Of a DNA stretch of 64,000 bases, positions 40,347-48,587 are shown in pieces. The notes under the pieces are model-generated. The model was not told where the DNA came from, did not search any database, and saw only the letters and a list, made by a program, of their open reading frames with translations. How positions within the stretch are numbered: position 1 is the stretch's first letter; each line of letters starts with the position of its first letter. Source of the DNA: Clostridiaceae bacterium (GTDB lineage: Bacteria > Bacillota_A > Clostridia > Clostridiales > Clostridiaceae). The translations under genes and the position numbers were made by a program. The stretch is taken from positions 124,001 through 188,000 of the forward strand of contig JAQSXU010000001.1 in NCBI GenBank assembly GCA_029256485.1. Direction: 5' to 3'.

Positions 40347-41825
40347 TTGTTATTTAAAATTTTAATACCAATCGTTATATGTATATTATTATTCGTGCTA
40401 TGTTGGAGAAGAATGCCAGCAGATAAAGCAATGGTAATAACAGGTTTGAAGAAAAGAGTTCTCAGTGGGCGAGGTGGCTTTATGTTGCCTTTTGTAGAAA
40501 CTTCGTGTCTGATTTCTTTGGAAAATATTTCAATGACTACAGACGTACTTAATTCTCCATCGAAACAAGGAATATTTATGGACATTGTAGGTACTGCAGT
40601 AATTAAAGTAAGGAATGAAGAAAAAAGCATTCTATCTGCAGTAGAACAGTTCTGTAGTGAAGGTTCTAAACATACAGTAGATGTAATTCAACAAATTATT
40701 GAACAAATATTGGAAGGTAAATTAAGAGGAATTATTTCAACATTAACTGTAGAGCAAATTAATGAAGACAGGGCTTCATTTGAAGCCAGAATAGAAGATG
40801 ATATTAGGTCAGAATTAGATTCTATGGGTTTAATGTTGGTATCATATACAATTCTAAAAATAGAAACTCAAGGAGGCTATCTTGAAAATCGTGCTGTGCC
40901 ACAAATTGCAAGAGCACAATCAGATGCTAATATTGCAACTGCCGAAAGAAAAAGAGATACTGAAATTAAAACAGCAGATGCCGAAAGAATCGGACAAAAG
41001 GCTAAATTAGAAGCTGAAACAGCAATTGCTGAATCCGAAAGGGACAAGTCATTAAAAGTAGAAAGCTACAGAGCCGAACAAGATAAAGCTAAGGCAAATG
41101 CTGATATTTCATATAAGTTAAAAGCAATTGAAAATGAAAGACAAATAGCAGAGCAAGAAGCTGAGTTGGCAAAGAAAAATGCCATAGTTGTAGAAGAAAA
41201 ACTGGTTGCTGAGGTTAGAAAACCAGCAGATGCTAAAAAGTACGAAGCAGAAGTTAAAGCAGAGGCAGATAAAATAATTGCTATAAAACAAGCAGAAGCA
41301 GAGGCAGAAGCTGTTAGAATAAATGCTATTGCAAAAGCAGACGCTATGAAAATTGAAGCACAGGCAGAAGCTGAGGCAATAAGAGCAAAAGGTCTTGCAG
41401 AAGCAGATTCAATTAAGGCAAAGGGTCTTGCAGAGGCAGAAGCTAAGGATAAATTAGCAGAAGCAATGGCTAAATATGGTGAGGCCGCAATTGTAGAAAT
41501 GATGGTAGGTAAGTTACCTGAAATTATGAAAGAAATAGCAAGACCTATGGAACAAGTAGATAAAATTACTATTATTGATAATGGTGGTAGCCAAGGAGCG
41601 TCAAAATTATCAAAAGTTGTAACAGATATAACAGCTAATGGATTTCAGTCACTAAAAGACATTACAGGAATAGATTTATCTGAATTGATTAATGGTTTTG
41701 TAAATTCTCCTAAAAACAATATTGTAAAAGATAAAATAAATACCATTCTCGATGTGGAAAAGGTAGAAGAAGTAATTGAAACAGTAAGTGAAACAGTGAA
41801 TATTAATGATAGTATAAATATTTAA
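40347..41825 (+). CDS. Flotillin-like SPFH protein
   Basis: 492 residues from TTG 40347 (RBS AAAAGGAG). N-terminal membrane segment (KILIPIVICILLFVLCW), SPFH domain (MPADKAMVITGLKKRVLSGRGGFMLPFVE ... ISMTTDVLNSPSKQG), then a very long alanine/glutamate-rich coiled coil (about 190-380, with repeated AEADSIKAKGLAEAEA). This is the flotillin/YuaG type rather than stomatin. Flotillins form membrane scaffolds in firmicutes. Without an adjacent NfeD gene here; the NfeD/stomatin pair is at 1841. A second, distinct SPFH system on one replicon is unusual. Confidence 0.9.
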   Translation: MLFKILIPIVICILLFVLCWRRMPADKAMVITGLKKRVLSGRGGFMLPFVETSCLISLENISMTTDVLNSPSKQGIFMDIVGTAVIKVRNEEKSILSAVEQFCSEGSKHTVDVIQQIIEQILEGKLRGIISTLTVEQINEDRASFEARIEDDIRSELDSMGLMLVSYTILKIETQGGYLENRAVPQIARAQSDANIATAERKRDTEIKTADAERIGQKAKLEAETAIAESERDKSLKVESYRAEQDKAKANADISYKLKAIENERQIAEQEAELAKKNAIVVEEKLVAEVRKPADAKKYEAEVKAEADKIIAIKQAEAEAEAVRINAIAKADAMKIEAQAEAEAIRAKGLAEADSIKAKGLAEAEAKDKLAEAMAKYGEAAIVEMMVGKLPEIMKEIARPMEQVDKITIIDNGGSQGASKLSKVVTDITANGFQSLKDITGIDLSELINGFVNSPKNNIVKDKINTILDVEKVEEVIETVSETVNINDSINI

Positions 41826-41833
41826 TACAAAAC

Positions 41834-41864
41834 AAAACACCATGTAGTTTTTACATGGTGTTTT
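41834..41864 (+). terminator. Intrinsic terminator
   Basis: AAAACACCATGTA pairs with TACATGGTGTTTT, followed by GTTT. Confidence 0.85.
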
Positions 41865-41874
41865 GTTTAACTAT

Positions 41875-41987
41875 TCATCTTTTCTTTTTATAAATAGTCC
41901 CAAACCCTTGATTCGTGTCGGTATAGCTACGAATATCCAAATCTTCGTATGTCCCTTTATTAGAAGATGAAATAAGTTTTAAAAAAC
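41875..41987 (-). pseudogene. Decayed minus-strand coding remnant
   Basis: Reading leftwards, about 37 codons to TGA (41875-41877) give ...SSSNKGTYEDLDIRSYT followed by DTNQGFGTIYKKKR, which has protein-like composition, but no start codon or ribosome site and a stop just upstream. I take it as the end of a lost gene. The remaining bases to 42170 show no feature. Confidence 0.3.
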
Positions 41988-42170
41988 TATATTATTCTGA
42001 TTATTATTATATATATGAAATAAATTAACAGTAATTGCTAAGTCTTATTTTCACTATATAAAAAGATATAGCACTAAAAATATTATTAGAACTCTACTAA
42101 TTTTAATATTATAAATAACAACAAATTTTAAAATATGTTTATATAATAGAAAATAGAGGAGGATATAACA

Positions 42171-42410
42171 ATGAAATTAACTGTAAAAACGCAGACTGCA
42201 CTTGAAAAAGCTATAAAAAAAGTAATTGAAGAAAATATTAAGCATAATATGTATTCTGAAAAATTTGGTGAAAGTTTTTCAAAAGAAATAAAAGAAAAGA
42301 GCGATATTCTTGCTAAACTTACACTTGAAGATGAAGATTTGATTAATGAGCTTGAAAATGCAATTGAGGAATCAATTAGAGTTATGTTAATTCAGAAAGA
42401 AGAAATATAA
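42171..42410 (+). CDS. Hypothetical protein, 79 aa
   Basis: AGGAGG precedes ATG 42171. Charged helical product (TVKTQTALEKAIKKVIEENIK ... EDLINELENAIEESIRVML). Unknown; monocistronic, with its own terminator. Confidence 0.65.
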   Translation: MKLTVKTQTALEKAIKKVIEENIKHNMYSEKFGESFSKEIKEKSDILAKLTLEDEDLINELENAIEESIRVMLIQKEEI

Positions 42411-42421
42411 TTTCTATATTT

Positions 42422-42459
42422 AAAAGAGGTATATACTAATAAAAGTACATACCTCTTTT
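42422..42459. terminator. Bidirectional terminator
   Basis: AAAAGAGGTATATACT pairs with AGTACATACCTCTTTT (one mismatch) between converging genes. Confidence 0.8.
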
Positions 42460-42480
42460 CTTATATTTTTATTTTAAATT

Positions 42481-42669
42481 TCAATCTTCTTTTTCAATAA
42501 TAACCAATGCATAACAAAAGTTCGAATTTGGTGCACTCATAGGACATGTTTGAAATACTCTCCAACCGTCATTTAACAAAGCATTAAGTTCTTCTATATT
42601 GCTTTGTTGTTTTGAGAGTGCACTACTACCTGGATGTTTAATTATAAATGACTTTTGCTGTTTTGCCAT
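42481..42669 (-). CDS. DUF4177-like small protein, 62 aa
   Basis: RBS GGAGATATT before ATG 42669. The product has IEELNALLNDGWRVFQTCPMSA and FCYALVIIEK, matching the DUF4177 type pattern (L-N-x-L-G-x-x-G-W-x-V ... x-x-x-L-x-x-x). Function unknown. It is the last of three small minus-strand genes read from 42993. Confidence 0.6.
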   Translation of the reverse strand: MAKQQKSFIIKHPGSSALSKQQSNIEELNALLNDGWRVFQTCPMSAPNSNFCYALVIIEKED

Positions 42670-42721
42670 AATATCTCCATATTCTTCTGAATTTTAACAA
42701 TCACTTTTTATATTTACTGAA

Positions 42722-42814
42722 TTAAATTAGTTTGCAAAGTAAAGCACCAGCAAGTGTTCCTATAGCAACGCTTATTAAATCCCAAGGTAATCTATCAAAT
42801 ATATTTTTAGCCAA
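42722..42814 (-). CDS. Small membrane peptide, 30 aa (TTG start)
   Basis: TTG at 42814 is eleven bases after AAAGGAG. The peptide is MAKNIFDRLPWDLISVAIG plus TLAGALLCKLI, with one hydrophobic helix. The spacing is long and the start non-ATG, so confidence is limited. Between two other small minus-strand genes. Confidence 0.4.
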   Translation of the reverse strand: MAKNIFDRLPWDLISVAIGTLAGALLCKLI

Positions 42815-42876
42815 TTCTATGCAGTCTCCTTTATCTAATTATTATTTATATTGTTTTAGTCTAAACTCTATTAGTC

Positions 42877-42993
42877 TTAAAAAATGAAATTTTCAAATAC
42901 ATATTTTAATGATAAACCAAATATTATCCCAGTTCCAACATATAAAACATCCGCAATCCAATTTTCTTTCAAATCTTTAATAAAATTTTTCAT
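42877..42993 (-). CDS. Small membrane peptide, 38 aa
   Basis: ATG 42993 follows AAAGGGGGAT. The peptide begins MKNFIKDLKENWIADVL and continues YVGTGIIFGLSLKYVFENFIF: a basic amphipathic head and one membrane helix. First of a row of three minus-strand genes. The layout resembles single-helix toxins or holin-like peptides, but no antitoxin or partner is evident. Confidence 0.55.
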   Translation of the reverse strand: MKNFIKDLKENWIADVLYVGTGIIFGLSLKYVFENFIF

Positions 42994-43124
42994 GTTTAAA
43001 TATCCCCCTTTATACAAATTCCAGTAATCTATATTAATTTAATCAATATCGTCTATATAATGTATCTTTCATTAATCTTAATACTATATGTAGTACCTAA
43101 AGATAGAGTATCACAATATTTATA

Positions 43125-43153
43125 ATTTGTCAAGTATAATTTACAAAAAAATA
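43125..43153 (-). promoter_or_regulatory. Promoter of the small-peptide genes
   Basis: Minus strand TTGACA (43153-43148), 17 bp, TACTCT (43130-43125). It gives a leader of about 125 bases before ATG 42993. The remaining sequence of 42994-43315 is featureless AT-rich DNA. Confidence 0.7.
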
Positions 43154-43315
43154 ATTCCAAATTTATATTTATTATAAATTAAGTTGTCAAAGTGTATGAT
43201 ATAAAAGCAGTAAAACACTGTTATTCTATTAGAATAAATGTTTTAGGTATATAAATTGAAATTTATCTGGCAATAGAAAGGCTATTTTATTAGTAGAAAG
43301 AGGAGTGTAAAAAAT

Positions 43316-43504
43316 ATGCAATCATACATTATTTATGGTGAAAATAAAAGACTAACCAAACATGAAGCATTTCAAAGATTAACTAATCATGAAATGAAAA
43401 ATTTTAGACGTATGACAAATGGAGAAGCAAGCACTTACTTAAACAAGATTACAGAGGAACAGAAATATAGAAGTCCAATTGTTATTGATTTAAGAAAATT
43501 ATAA
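43316..43504 (+). CDS. Hypothetical protein, 62 aa
   Basis: AGAGGAG precedes ATG 43316. The product is basic: QSYIIYGENKRLTKHEAFQRL ... FRRMTNGEASTYLNKITEEQK, with an alternating C-terminal strand (SPIVIDLRKL). Unknown; monocistronic. Confidence 0.6.
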   Translation: MQSYIIYGENKRLTKHEAFQRLTNHEMKNFRRMTNGEASTYLNKITEEQKYRSPIVIDLRKL

Positions 43505-43548
43505 ATATATAAAAGGTATATACGATGTGATAAACTGGAGATTTGTAG

Positions 43549-43573
43549 GGGCAATTTTGCCCTTTATTTTTTT
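43549..43573 (+). terminator. Intrinsic terminator
   Basis: GGGCAA pairs with TTGCCC, then TTTATTTTTTT. Confidence 0.8.
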
Positions 43574-43699
43574 GCTGTTTTTCCTATTTGTAGTAAATAA
43601 AAACGAAGCTCATATTATTGTATTCAACACGAGGTATTCATGAATTTATTAGATGTACTTTTCTGAATACACATAAAAATGAGGATTTAGAAATTAACG

Positions 43700-43728
43700 T
43701 TGACTATAATCAAAATTTAGTGTATAAT
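43700..43728 (+). promoter_or_regulatory. Promoter with TTGACTATAATCAA
   Basis: TTGACT (43700-43705), 17 bp, TATAAT (43723-43728). TTGACTATAATCAA is the recurring dyad with one mismatch. Drives the lipoprotein gene. Confidence 0.85.
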
Positions 43729-43762
43729 CACATATAGTATAAAATAAAAATTGGAGGAAGAA

Positions 43763-44761
43763 ATGAAAACAATTAAAAAATTATTGATAATATTATCTAT
43801 ATTTATAATGTGTGTTGGTTTACTTGGCTGTAGTTCTAATACACAGGCGATAACACAAGAAGATGAAGAAATATTTATAACTGAATATAGAGACCTTGTA
43901 TTAATACCATCAGAACCAGCAATATTGGTTGAAAAATTAGACACTATGGTTAGTAAAATATCCAGTAATAATGCAACAGACGCTGTAGACGGATTACTTT
44001 ATGCAATTCATCAATTTTTACCAGAAATGAATGTAAAACTTAAAGCATTAAGTCCTGGGCTTAAGGAATATATAGAAAAGGATTTTGATATTAACAATAA
44101 AGAAAATCTTGAAAAAATTACAGATACAACATTAAGAGGATTTGTTACACAAGTTTTAGAAAGACACATGCTAATAGAAGAATATAATGGAGAGTATTTC
44201 TTAAATGTAAATTATCAATTTGTTCTTGATAAGTATAAAGATTTTATTAATGAGGATTTGAAAGCACTTATTGAATTTAGCATTAAAGAAGACTTAAGTC
44301 AGTTTTTTGATAGCGAAAAGAATATGTTTGAGTTAGATATAGTAGTGGAAAGATTGATAAAGATTGAAGAAAATATAAATTCTTATCCAGATTCAGTTTA
44401 TATCCCAGCAATGTTAGATAGTAAATCATACTATTATGAAGTTTATTTTGGAACAAATAATGACTTTTTAGTAGATAATAACAATAAGGTTTTGGATACG
44501 GTATTAAATCATTATAAAGCTACTATAGAAAAATATCCTGATTCTGAGCTTGCTAAAGATATAAAAGAATACATTGCTATTCTTCAAGATACCAACAATT
44601 CTGTGACAGACGACATATTGAACTATCTTATAGATTTAACTGCTAACCCAAATGACGAAGTAAAAAATGAATCAGCTCCGACTAACAAAGAAATAACAGA
44701 TAGTGTAGATGAAAACAAGATAAACGATGCTTTGAAAGAAGCGATTGAAAAAAATAAATAA
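43763..44761 (+). CDS. Lipoprotein, 332 aa
   Basis: ATG 43763 (eight bases after GGAGG; a TTG four codons earlier is on top of the ribosome site). Signal peptide KTIKKLLIILSIFIMCVGLLGCSS with lipobox LLGC. The mature part is helical and acidic, with repeated helices (residues 60-220) and a low-complexity tail near the end (SAPTNKEITDSVDENKIND). No enzyme motif. It is anchored to the outside of the membrane. Unknown family; its promoter belongs to the dyad set. Confidence 0.75.
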   Translation: MKTIKKLLIILSIFIMCVGLLGCSSNTQAITQEDEEIFITEYRDLVLIPSEPAILVEKLDTMVSKISSNNATDAVDGLLYAIHQFLPEMNVKLKALSPGLKEYIEKDFDINNKENLEKITDTTLRGFVTQVLERHMLIEEYNGEYFLNVNYQFVLDKYKDFINEDLKALIEFSIKEDLSQFFDSEKNMFELDIVVERLIKIEENINSYPDSVYIPAMLDSKSYYYEVYFGTNNDFLVDNNNKVLDTVLNHYKATIEKYPDSELAKDIKEYIAILQDTNNSVTDDILNYLIDLTANPNDEVKNESAPTNKEITDSVDENKINDALKEAIEKNK

Positions 44762-44772
44762 AAAAAGAGACA

Positions 44773-44812
44773 AAATAGAGAACTTGGTAGAAATATCGAG
44801 TTCTCTATTTGT
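44773..44812 (+). terminator. Intrinsic terminator
   Basis: AAATAGAGAACT pairs with AGTTCTCTATTT around a 14-base loop. Confidence 0.8.
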
Positions 44813-44829
44813 ATAAAGCGTTTTGATAC

Positions 44830-44868
44830 TTGACAGTTTTGCTACTTAGTGGTATAATGATAATATCA
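44830..44868 (+). promoter_or_regulatory. Promoter plus candidate NrtR operator
   Basis: TTGACA (44830-44835), 17 bp, TATAAT (44853-44858), directly joined to TGATAATATCA (44858-44868), an 11-bp near-palindrome. The same TATAATGATAATATCAAA word is at the pncA promoter (46278-46295). Confidence 0.8.
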
Positions 44869-44927
44869 AATAAATACTAACAAGATTACATATAATAAAG
44901 TAAATAATGTAAAATACAGGAGGATAC

Positions 44928-45851
44928 ATGGAAAATAAATTAATTAATCAAAAAGGTCAAACAGAGAAAGAATTCTTGGATAGATACCATAAAGAAGAAA
45001 TGAACAAATATGAAAAACCATCTGTAACAGTAGATATGCTTATATTTTCTATTAATGATAAATATGAAGAAAATAACCGAAAAAACCCAGAGAAAGAATT
45101 AAAGGTTCTTCTTATAAAAAGAAAAGACCATCCTTTTATTGGACAGTGGGCAATACCAGGGGGTTTCGTTAATATGGATGAAAGCTTAGACGAAGCGGCC
45201 ATGAGAGAATTAAGAGAAGAAACAAATGTCGAAAACATATATATGGAACAACTATATACATGGGGAAACGTTAATAGAGACCCTCGAATGAGAGTAATAA
45301 GCACTTCTTATATGGCATTAATTGACGGTAATACTGTAAATGTTGAAGCAGGTGATGATGCTGAGGATTGTAAATGGTTTACTGTAAGAAGAAGAGTTAT
45401 GGAAAATTCACAGATATTTGAAACAGAAGAAACTTATAAGCAAATTGAAAAAATTGAATTAAGTTTATTTAATAAAGATGTGAAAGAAAAAGTTAATGCA
45501 GTTTTAGAAATTATAACTACAGTTGAAAATGCTGTAAAAAGAACCGAAGTAAATATAGTAAGTAGTAATAATATCGCCTTCGACCATGCTAAAATTTTAA
45601 ATTATGGGCTTGATAGATTAATGAATAAGTTAGAATACACTTCAATTGCTTTTAATTTAATGCCAATATTATTTACTTTATCAGAGTTGCAAAAGGTTTA
45701 TGAGGTAATTCTTGACAGAGAATTAAGTAAGGCAAACTTTAGAAGAAAAGTTTCACCTATGGTAATTGAAACAGAACAGTTTAAAACTGATTCTCAGCAT
45801 AGACCTGCTAAACTTTATAAATTTAATCCAGCATGGAAAAGTGGCTTTTAA
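44928..45851 (+). CDS. nrtR: NrtR-like Nudix regulator of NAD metabolism
   Basis: 307 residues, RBS AGGAGG. Nudix domain: residues 31-155 with an intact Nudix box G79-x5-E85-x7-R93-E-L-x-E97-E98 ([15 protein letters not shown], then RELREETN). The C-terminal half (about 205-305) is a winged-helix DNA-binding domain ([27 protein letters not shown]). This is the NrtR architecture: a Nudix-type sensor of ADP-ribose-like compounds that represses NAD genes. The intact box leaves open whether it is also an active hydrolase. It precedes pncA-pncB-nadD, and a shared operator motif lies at its own promoter. Also related to ADP-ribose pyrophosphatases. Confidence 0.85.
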   Translation: MENKLINQKGQTEKEFLDRYHKEEMNKYEKPSVTVDMLIFSINDKYEENNRKNPEKELKVLLIKRKDHPFIGQWAIPGGFVNMDESLDEAAMRELREETNVENIYMEQLYTWGNVNRDPRMRVISTSYMALIDGNTVNVEAGDDAEDCKWFTVRRRVMENSQIFETEETYKQIEKIELSLFNKDVKEKVNAVLEIITTVENAVKRTEVNIVSSNNIAFDHAKILNYGLDRLMNKLEYTSIAFNLMPILFTLSELQKVYEVILDRELSKANFRRKVSPMVIETEQFKTDSQHRPAKLYKFNPAWKSGF

Positions 45852-45878
45852 ATAAAAAGTTAAGAGGAAGTGATAATT

Positions 45879-46211
45879 TTGCCTTATAAGAGCGAAAAAA
45901 TAAAATTACAAGAATCACAGGATAGAAGAAGAAAACTTACAGAAGAACAAAAACTTTTAATTAAAGAAGAATATAGTAAAGGTAACATTGGGCAAGGGGC
46001 TTTAGCTAAAAACTATGGGGTTAGCAAATCAACTATTCAGATTATTGTTAATCCTCAAAGAGCTGATAGGGTTAAACAGCGTTTAAAGGAACATTGGAAA
46101 GATTATTCTAATAGAGAAGAACTAACAGAGGCTGTACGCAATTTAAGAAAATACAAACAAGATTTATATTTAAAGGGTGAATTAAAAGAAGATAATGAGA
46201 AGGTAAGTTAG
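45879..46211 (+). CDS. HTH protein (resolvase/Hin-like), 110 aa
   Basis: I start at TTG 45879, eight bases after AGAGGAA; a GTG nine bases earlier is too close to it. The first 60 residues contain DRRRKLTEEQKLLIKEEYSKGN, then GQGALAKNYGVSKSTIQIIVNP, a Hin/transposase-type helix-turn-helix. The C-terminal part is a basic helix (EAVRNLRKYKQDLYLKGEL). There is no catalytic domain, so it acts as a DNA-binding protein. It is cotranscribed with nrtR (27-bp gap). Possible second regulator of the NAD genes. Confidence 0.75.
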   Translation: MPYKSEKIKLQESQDRRRKLTEEQKLLIKEEYSKGNIGQGALAKNYGVSKSTIQIIVNPQRADRVKQRLKEHWKDYSNREELTEAVRNLRKYKQDLYLKGELKEDNEKVS

Positions 46212-46254
46212 ACACTTTTCTTTTCATATCAAACATGGTTAAAGCATAAATAAC

Positions 46255-46295
46255 TTGACTTTGCCATAAGATAGTATTATAATGATAATATCAAA
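46255..46295 (+). promoter_or_regulatory. Promoter plus candidate NrtR operator of pncA
   Basis: TTGACT (46255-46260), 17 bp, TATAAT (46278-46283), joined to TGATAATATCA (46283-46293). Matches the arrangement upstream of the nrtR-like gene. Confidence 0.8.
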
Positions 46296-46323
46296 AAGAC
46301 AATAACAAAATGTGGAGGTAAAT

Positions 46324-47004
46324 ATGAATAAAATATCTGATATAAAAACATTTAATGATAACGCAACAAGAACTTTAACTAATATAATAAATTCTTTTGA
46401 AAAGTTACCCACTGTTAACGCTAAAGATTTTCCAGTAGAAAATACAATGATTGTAGTAGTAGATATGGTTAATGGTTTTGCTAAAAAAGGAGCGTTGTAC
46501 TCAAAAAGAGTAGAAGGAATAATTCCTAATATAGAACAAGTCCTTAAAAAATTTAAAGGGTATCAAAAAATATTTATTTGTGAAGCTCATACAGAAGAAT
46601 CAAGAGAATTTAATTATTATCCTGAACACTGTTTAGTTGGAACAGAAGAATCAGAAATTGTTGAAGAATTTAAACCATATATTGACGAGAAATCAATAAT
46701 CATAAAGAAAAATTCTACAAATGGCTTTTTAAGTAAGGAATATGCAGAGTTTTTTATGAACAATTCTCAATATACAAATGTAATAATAATGGGAGATTGC
46801 ACTGATATATGTATTTTACAATATGCTCTTACACAAATGGCATTTTATCATGAATGGAATATTCCAGGTGGAGTATATCTTCCTATTAAATGTACAGAAA
46901 CATATGAAACAGAAGAAATAAATCATAATGCTGATTTAATGAATGTATTTGCTCTTTACAATATGCAGTTAAACGGAGTTCAATTAATTAAAGATATTAG
47001 CTAA
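46324..47004 (+). CDS. pncA: Nicotinamidase (isochorismatase family)
   Basis: 226 residues from ATG 46324 (RBS GTGGAGG). Cysteine hydrolase fold with the catalytic triad D47 (VVVDMVNGF), K129 (IIIKKNSTNGF) and C163 (MGDCTDICILQ). The metal-binding segment reads CEAHTEESREFNYYPEHC, somewhat altered from the usual D-x-H-x-x-x-x-x-F. The context (nrtR-like regulator before, pncB after) makes nicotinamide deamidation to nicotinate the likely reaction, the first step of the pathway. Other isochorismatase-family activities cannot be excluded by sequence alone. Confidence 0.85.
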   Translation: MNKISDIKTFNDNATRTLTNIINSFEKLPTVNAKDFPVENTMIVVVDMVNGFAKKGALYSKRVEGIIPNIEQVLKKFKGYQKIFICEAHTEESREFNYYPEHCLVGTEESEIVEEFKPYIDEKSIIIKKNSTNGFLSKEYAEFFMNNSQYTNVIIMGDCTDICILQYALTQMAFYHEWNIPGGVYLPIKCTETYETEEINHNADLMNVFALYNMQLNGVQLIKDIS

Positions 47005-47007
47005 TTA

Positions 47008-47040
47008 AGAATAATAGGGTAGAAATGCCCATTATTTTTA
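47008..47040 (+). terminator. Probable terminator after pncA
   Basis: AATAATAGGG pairs with CCCATTATT (one bulged A), followed by TTTTAAAAT. Partial read-through into pncB is likely because the next promoter is weak. Confidence 0.6.
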
Positions 47041-47054
47041 AAATAAGATAGTAC

Positions 47055-47070
47055 CAAAATGATAATAACA
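47055..47070 (+). promoter_or_regulatory. Third, degraded NAD operator-like copy
   Basis: CAAAAT then TGATAATAACA (47060-47070), preceded by AAGATAGTA. It differs from the TGATAATATCA copies at one position and has no clear -35 box. Confidence 0.5.
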
Positions 47071-47093
47071 AAATAAGAATTCAGGAGGGTTTT

Positions 47094-48587
47094 ATGAAAA
47101 ATAAATCAATAAATAAAAGTTTAAATAATAAAAGAAATCTTACTATGCTAATGGACTATTATGAAATGACCATGGGCAACGAATACTTTGTTAATGGGTT
47201 GAAAGATACAATAGTATATTTTGATAACTTTTTTAGAAAAGTACCTGATAAGGGAGGGTTCGTAATATCTGCAGGTCTTCAACAATTAATTGAGTATATA
47301 GAAGGCATGAGATTTACAGACGAAGATATTGCCTATTTAAGATGCAAAAACACTTTCAATGAAGGTTTCCTTGAATATTTAAGAAGCTTTAAATTTACAG
47401 GGGATATATGGGCTGTGCCAGAGGGTATGCCTGTGTTCCCAAATGAACCAATAATTACAGTAAGAGCACCTATTATTGAAGCACAATTAGTAGAAACTAT
47501 GATATTAACAACAATTAATCACCAAAGCTTAATTGCTACTAAAGCAAATAGAATAGTAAGAACAGCAAAAGGTAAACCAGTATATGAATTTGGTTCAAGA
47601 AGAGCACAAGGGTATGATGGAGCTGTGTATGGTGCAAGAGCGTCAATAATTGGAGGATGTTCGGGAACAGCTTGCACAATGGCAGGTGCAATGTTTGATA
47701 TACCTGTGGTTGGAACAATGGCTCATAGTAACGTTCAGTTAATGTCTTCTGAATATGAAGCTTTTAAAATGTATGCAAGGACATATCCAGACAATTGCTC
47801 ATTACTTGTAGATACTTACAATGTCCTTAAATCTGGTATTCCTAATTCAATAAAGGTATGGAATGAAGAAGTAGTAACAAAAGGATATAGACCAAAAGGA
47901 ATAAGGCTTGATTCAGGCGACCTTGCATATTTATCTAAAAAATCAAGGGAAATGCTTGATGAAGCAGGTTATTCTGATGCTAAAATAGGTGTTTCAAATT
48001 CGCTTAATGAGTATGTAATTAGAGATTTATTGATACAAGATGCAAAAATAGACTGGTTTGGAGTAGGAGAAAACTTAATAACAGCAAAATCTGACCCTGT
48101 ATTTGGAGGAGTTTATAAGTTAGTTGCAGTTGAAGAAGATGGGAAAATTAAACCAAGAATTAAAATATCAGAAAATATCGAAAAAATAACAAATCCATCA
48201 TACAAAAAAGTATGGAGATTATATGATAAAGATACAAACAAATCTATTGCAGACGTACTAACTTTGCATAATGAAAACATATCTAATGATAGTGAATATG
48301 AATTATTTGATGAAAAAGATTCATGGAAAAGAAAAGTAGTTAATAACTTTTATGCAATGGAAATACAGGAAAAAATATTCGAAAATGGCGAGTTAATATA
48401 CAATTCTCCTTCAGTTATGGAAATCCAAGAATTTTGCAAAGAGCAGATAGATACATTATGGGATGAATTACTACGATTAGAAAATCCACATAAATATTAT
48501 GTAGATTTATCACTAAAGCTATGGAATGTCAAAAATCAATTGATAAAAGAACATACCTTTAAAGGAGATGACTATGATGAAGAATAA
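47094..48587 (+). CDS. pncB: Nicotinate phosphoribosyltransferase
   Basis: 497 residues, RBS TCAGGAGGG. Family signatures: MDYYEMTMGNEYF near the N-terminus, FDNFFRKVPDKGGF, the active-site region EFGSRRAQGYDGAVYGARA, GGCSGTACTMAG, GTMAHS, RLDSGDLAYLSKK and GVGENLITAKSDPVFGGVYK. It converts nicotinate and PRPP to nicotinate mononucleotide, using ATP. Full length. It follows pncA and overlaps nadD by 14 bases. Second step of the salvage pathway. Confidence 0.95.
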   Translation: MKNKSINKSLNNKRNLTMLMDYYEMTMGNEYFVNGLKDTIVYFDNFFRKVPDKGGFVISAGLQQLIEYIEGMRFTDEDIAYLRCKNTFNEGFLEYLRSFKFTGDIWAVPEGMPVFPNEPIITVRAPIIEAQLVETMILTTINHQSLIATKANRIVRTAKGKPVYEFGSRRAQGYDGAVYGARASIIGGCSGTACTMAGAMFDIPVVGTMAHSNVQLMSSEYEAFKMYARTYPDNCSLLVDTYNVLKSGIPNSIKVWNEEVVTKGYRPKGIRLDSGDLAYLSKKSREMLDEAGYSDAKIGVSNSLNEYVIRDLLIQDAKIDWFGVGENLITAKSDPVFGGVYKLVAVEEDGKIKPRIKISENIEKITNPSYKKVWRLYDKDTNKSIADVLTLHNENISNDSEYELFDEKDSWKRKVVNNFYAMEIQEKIFENGELIYNSPSVMEIQEFCKEQIDTLWDELLRLENPHKYYVDLSLKLWNVKNQLIKEHTFKGDDYDEE

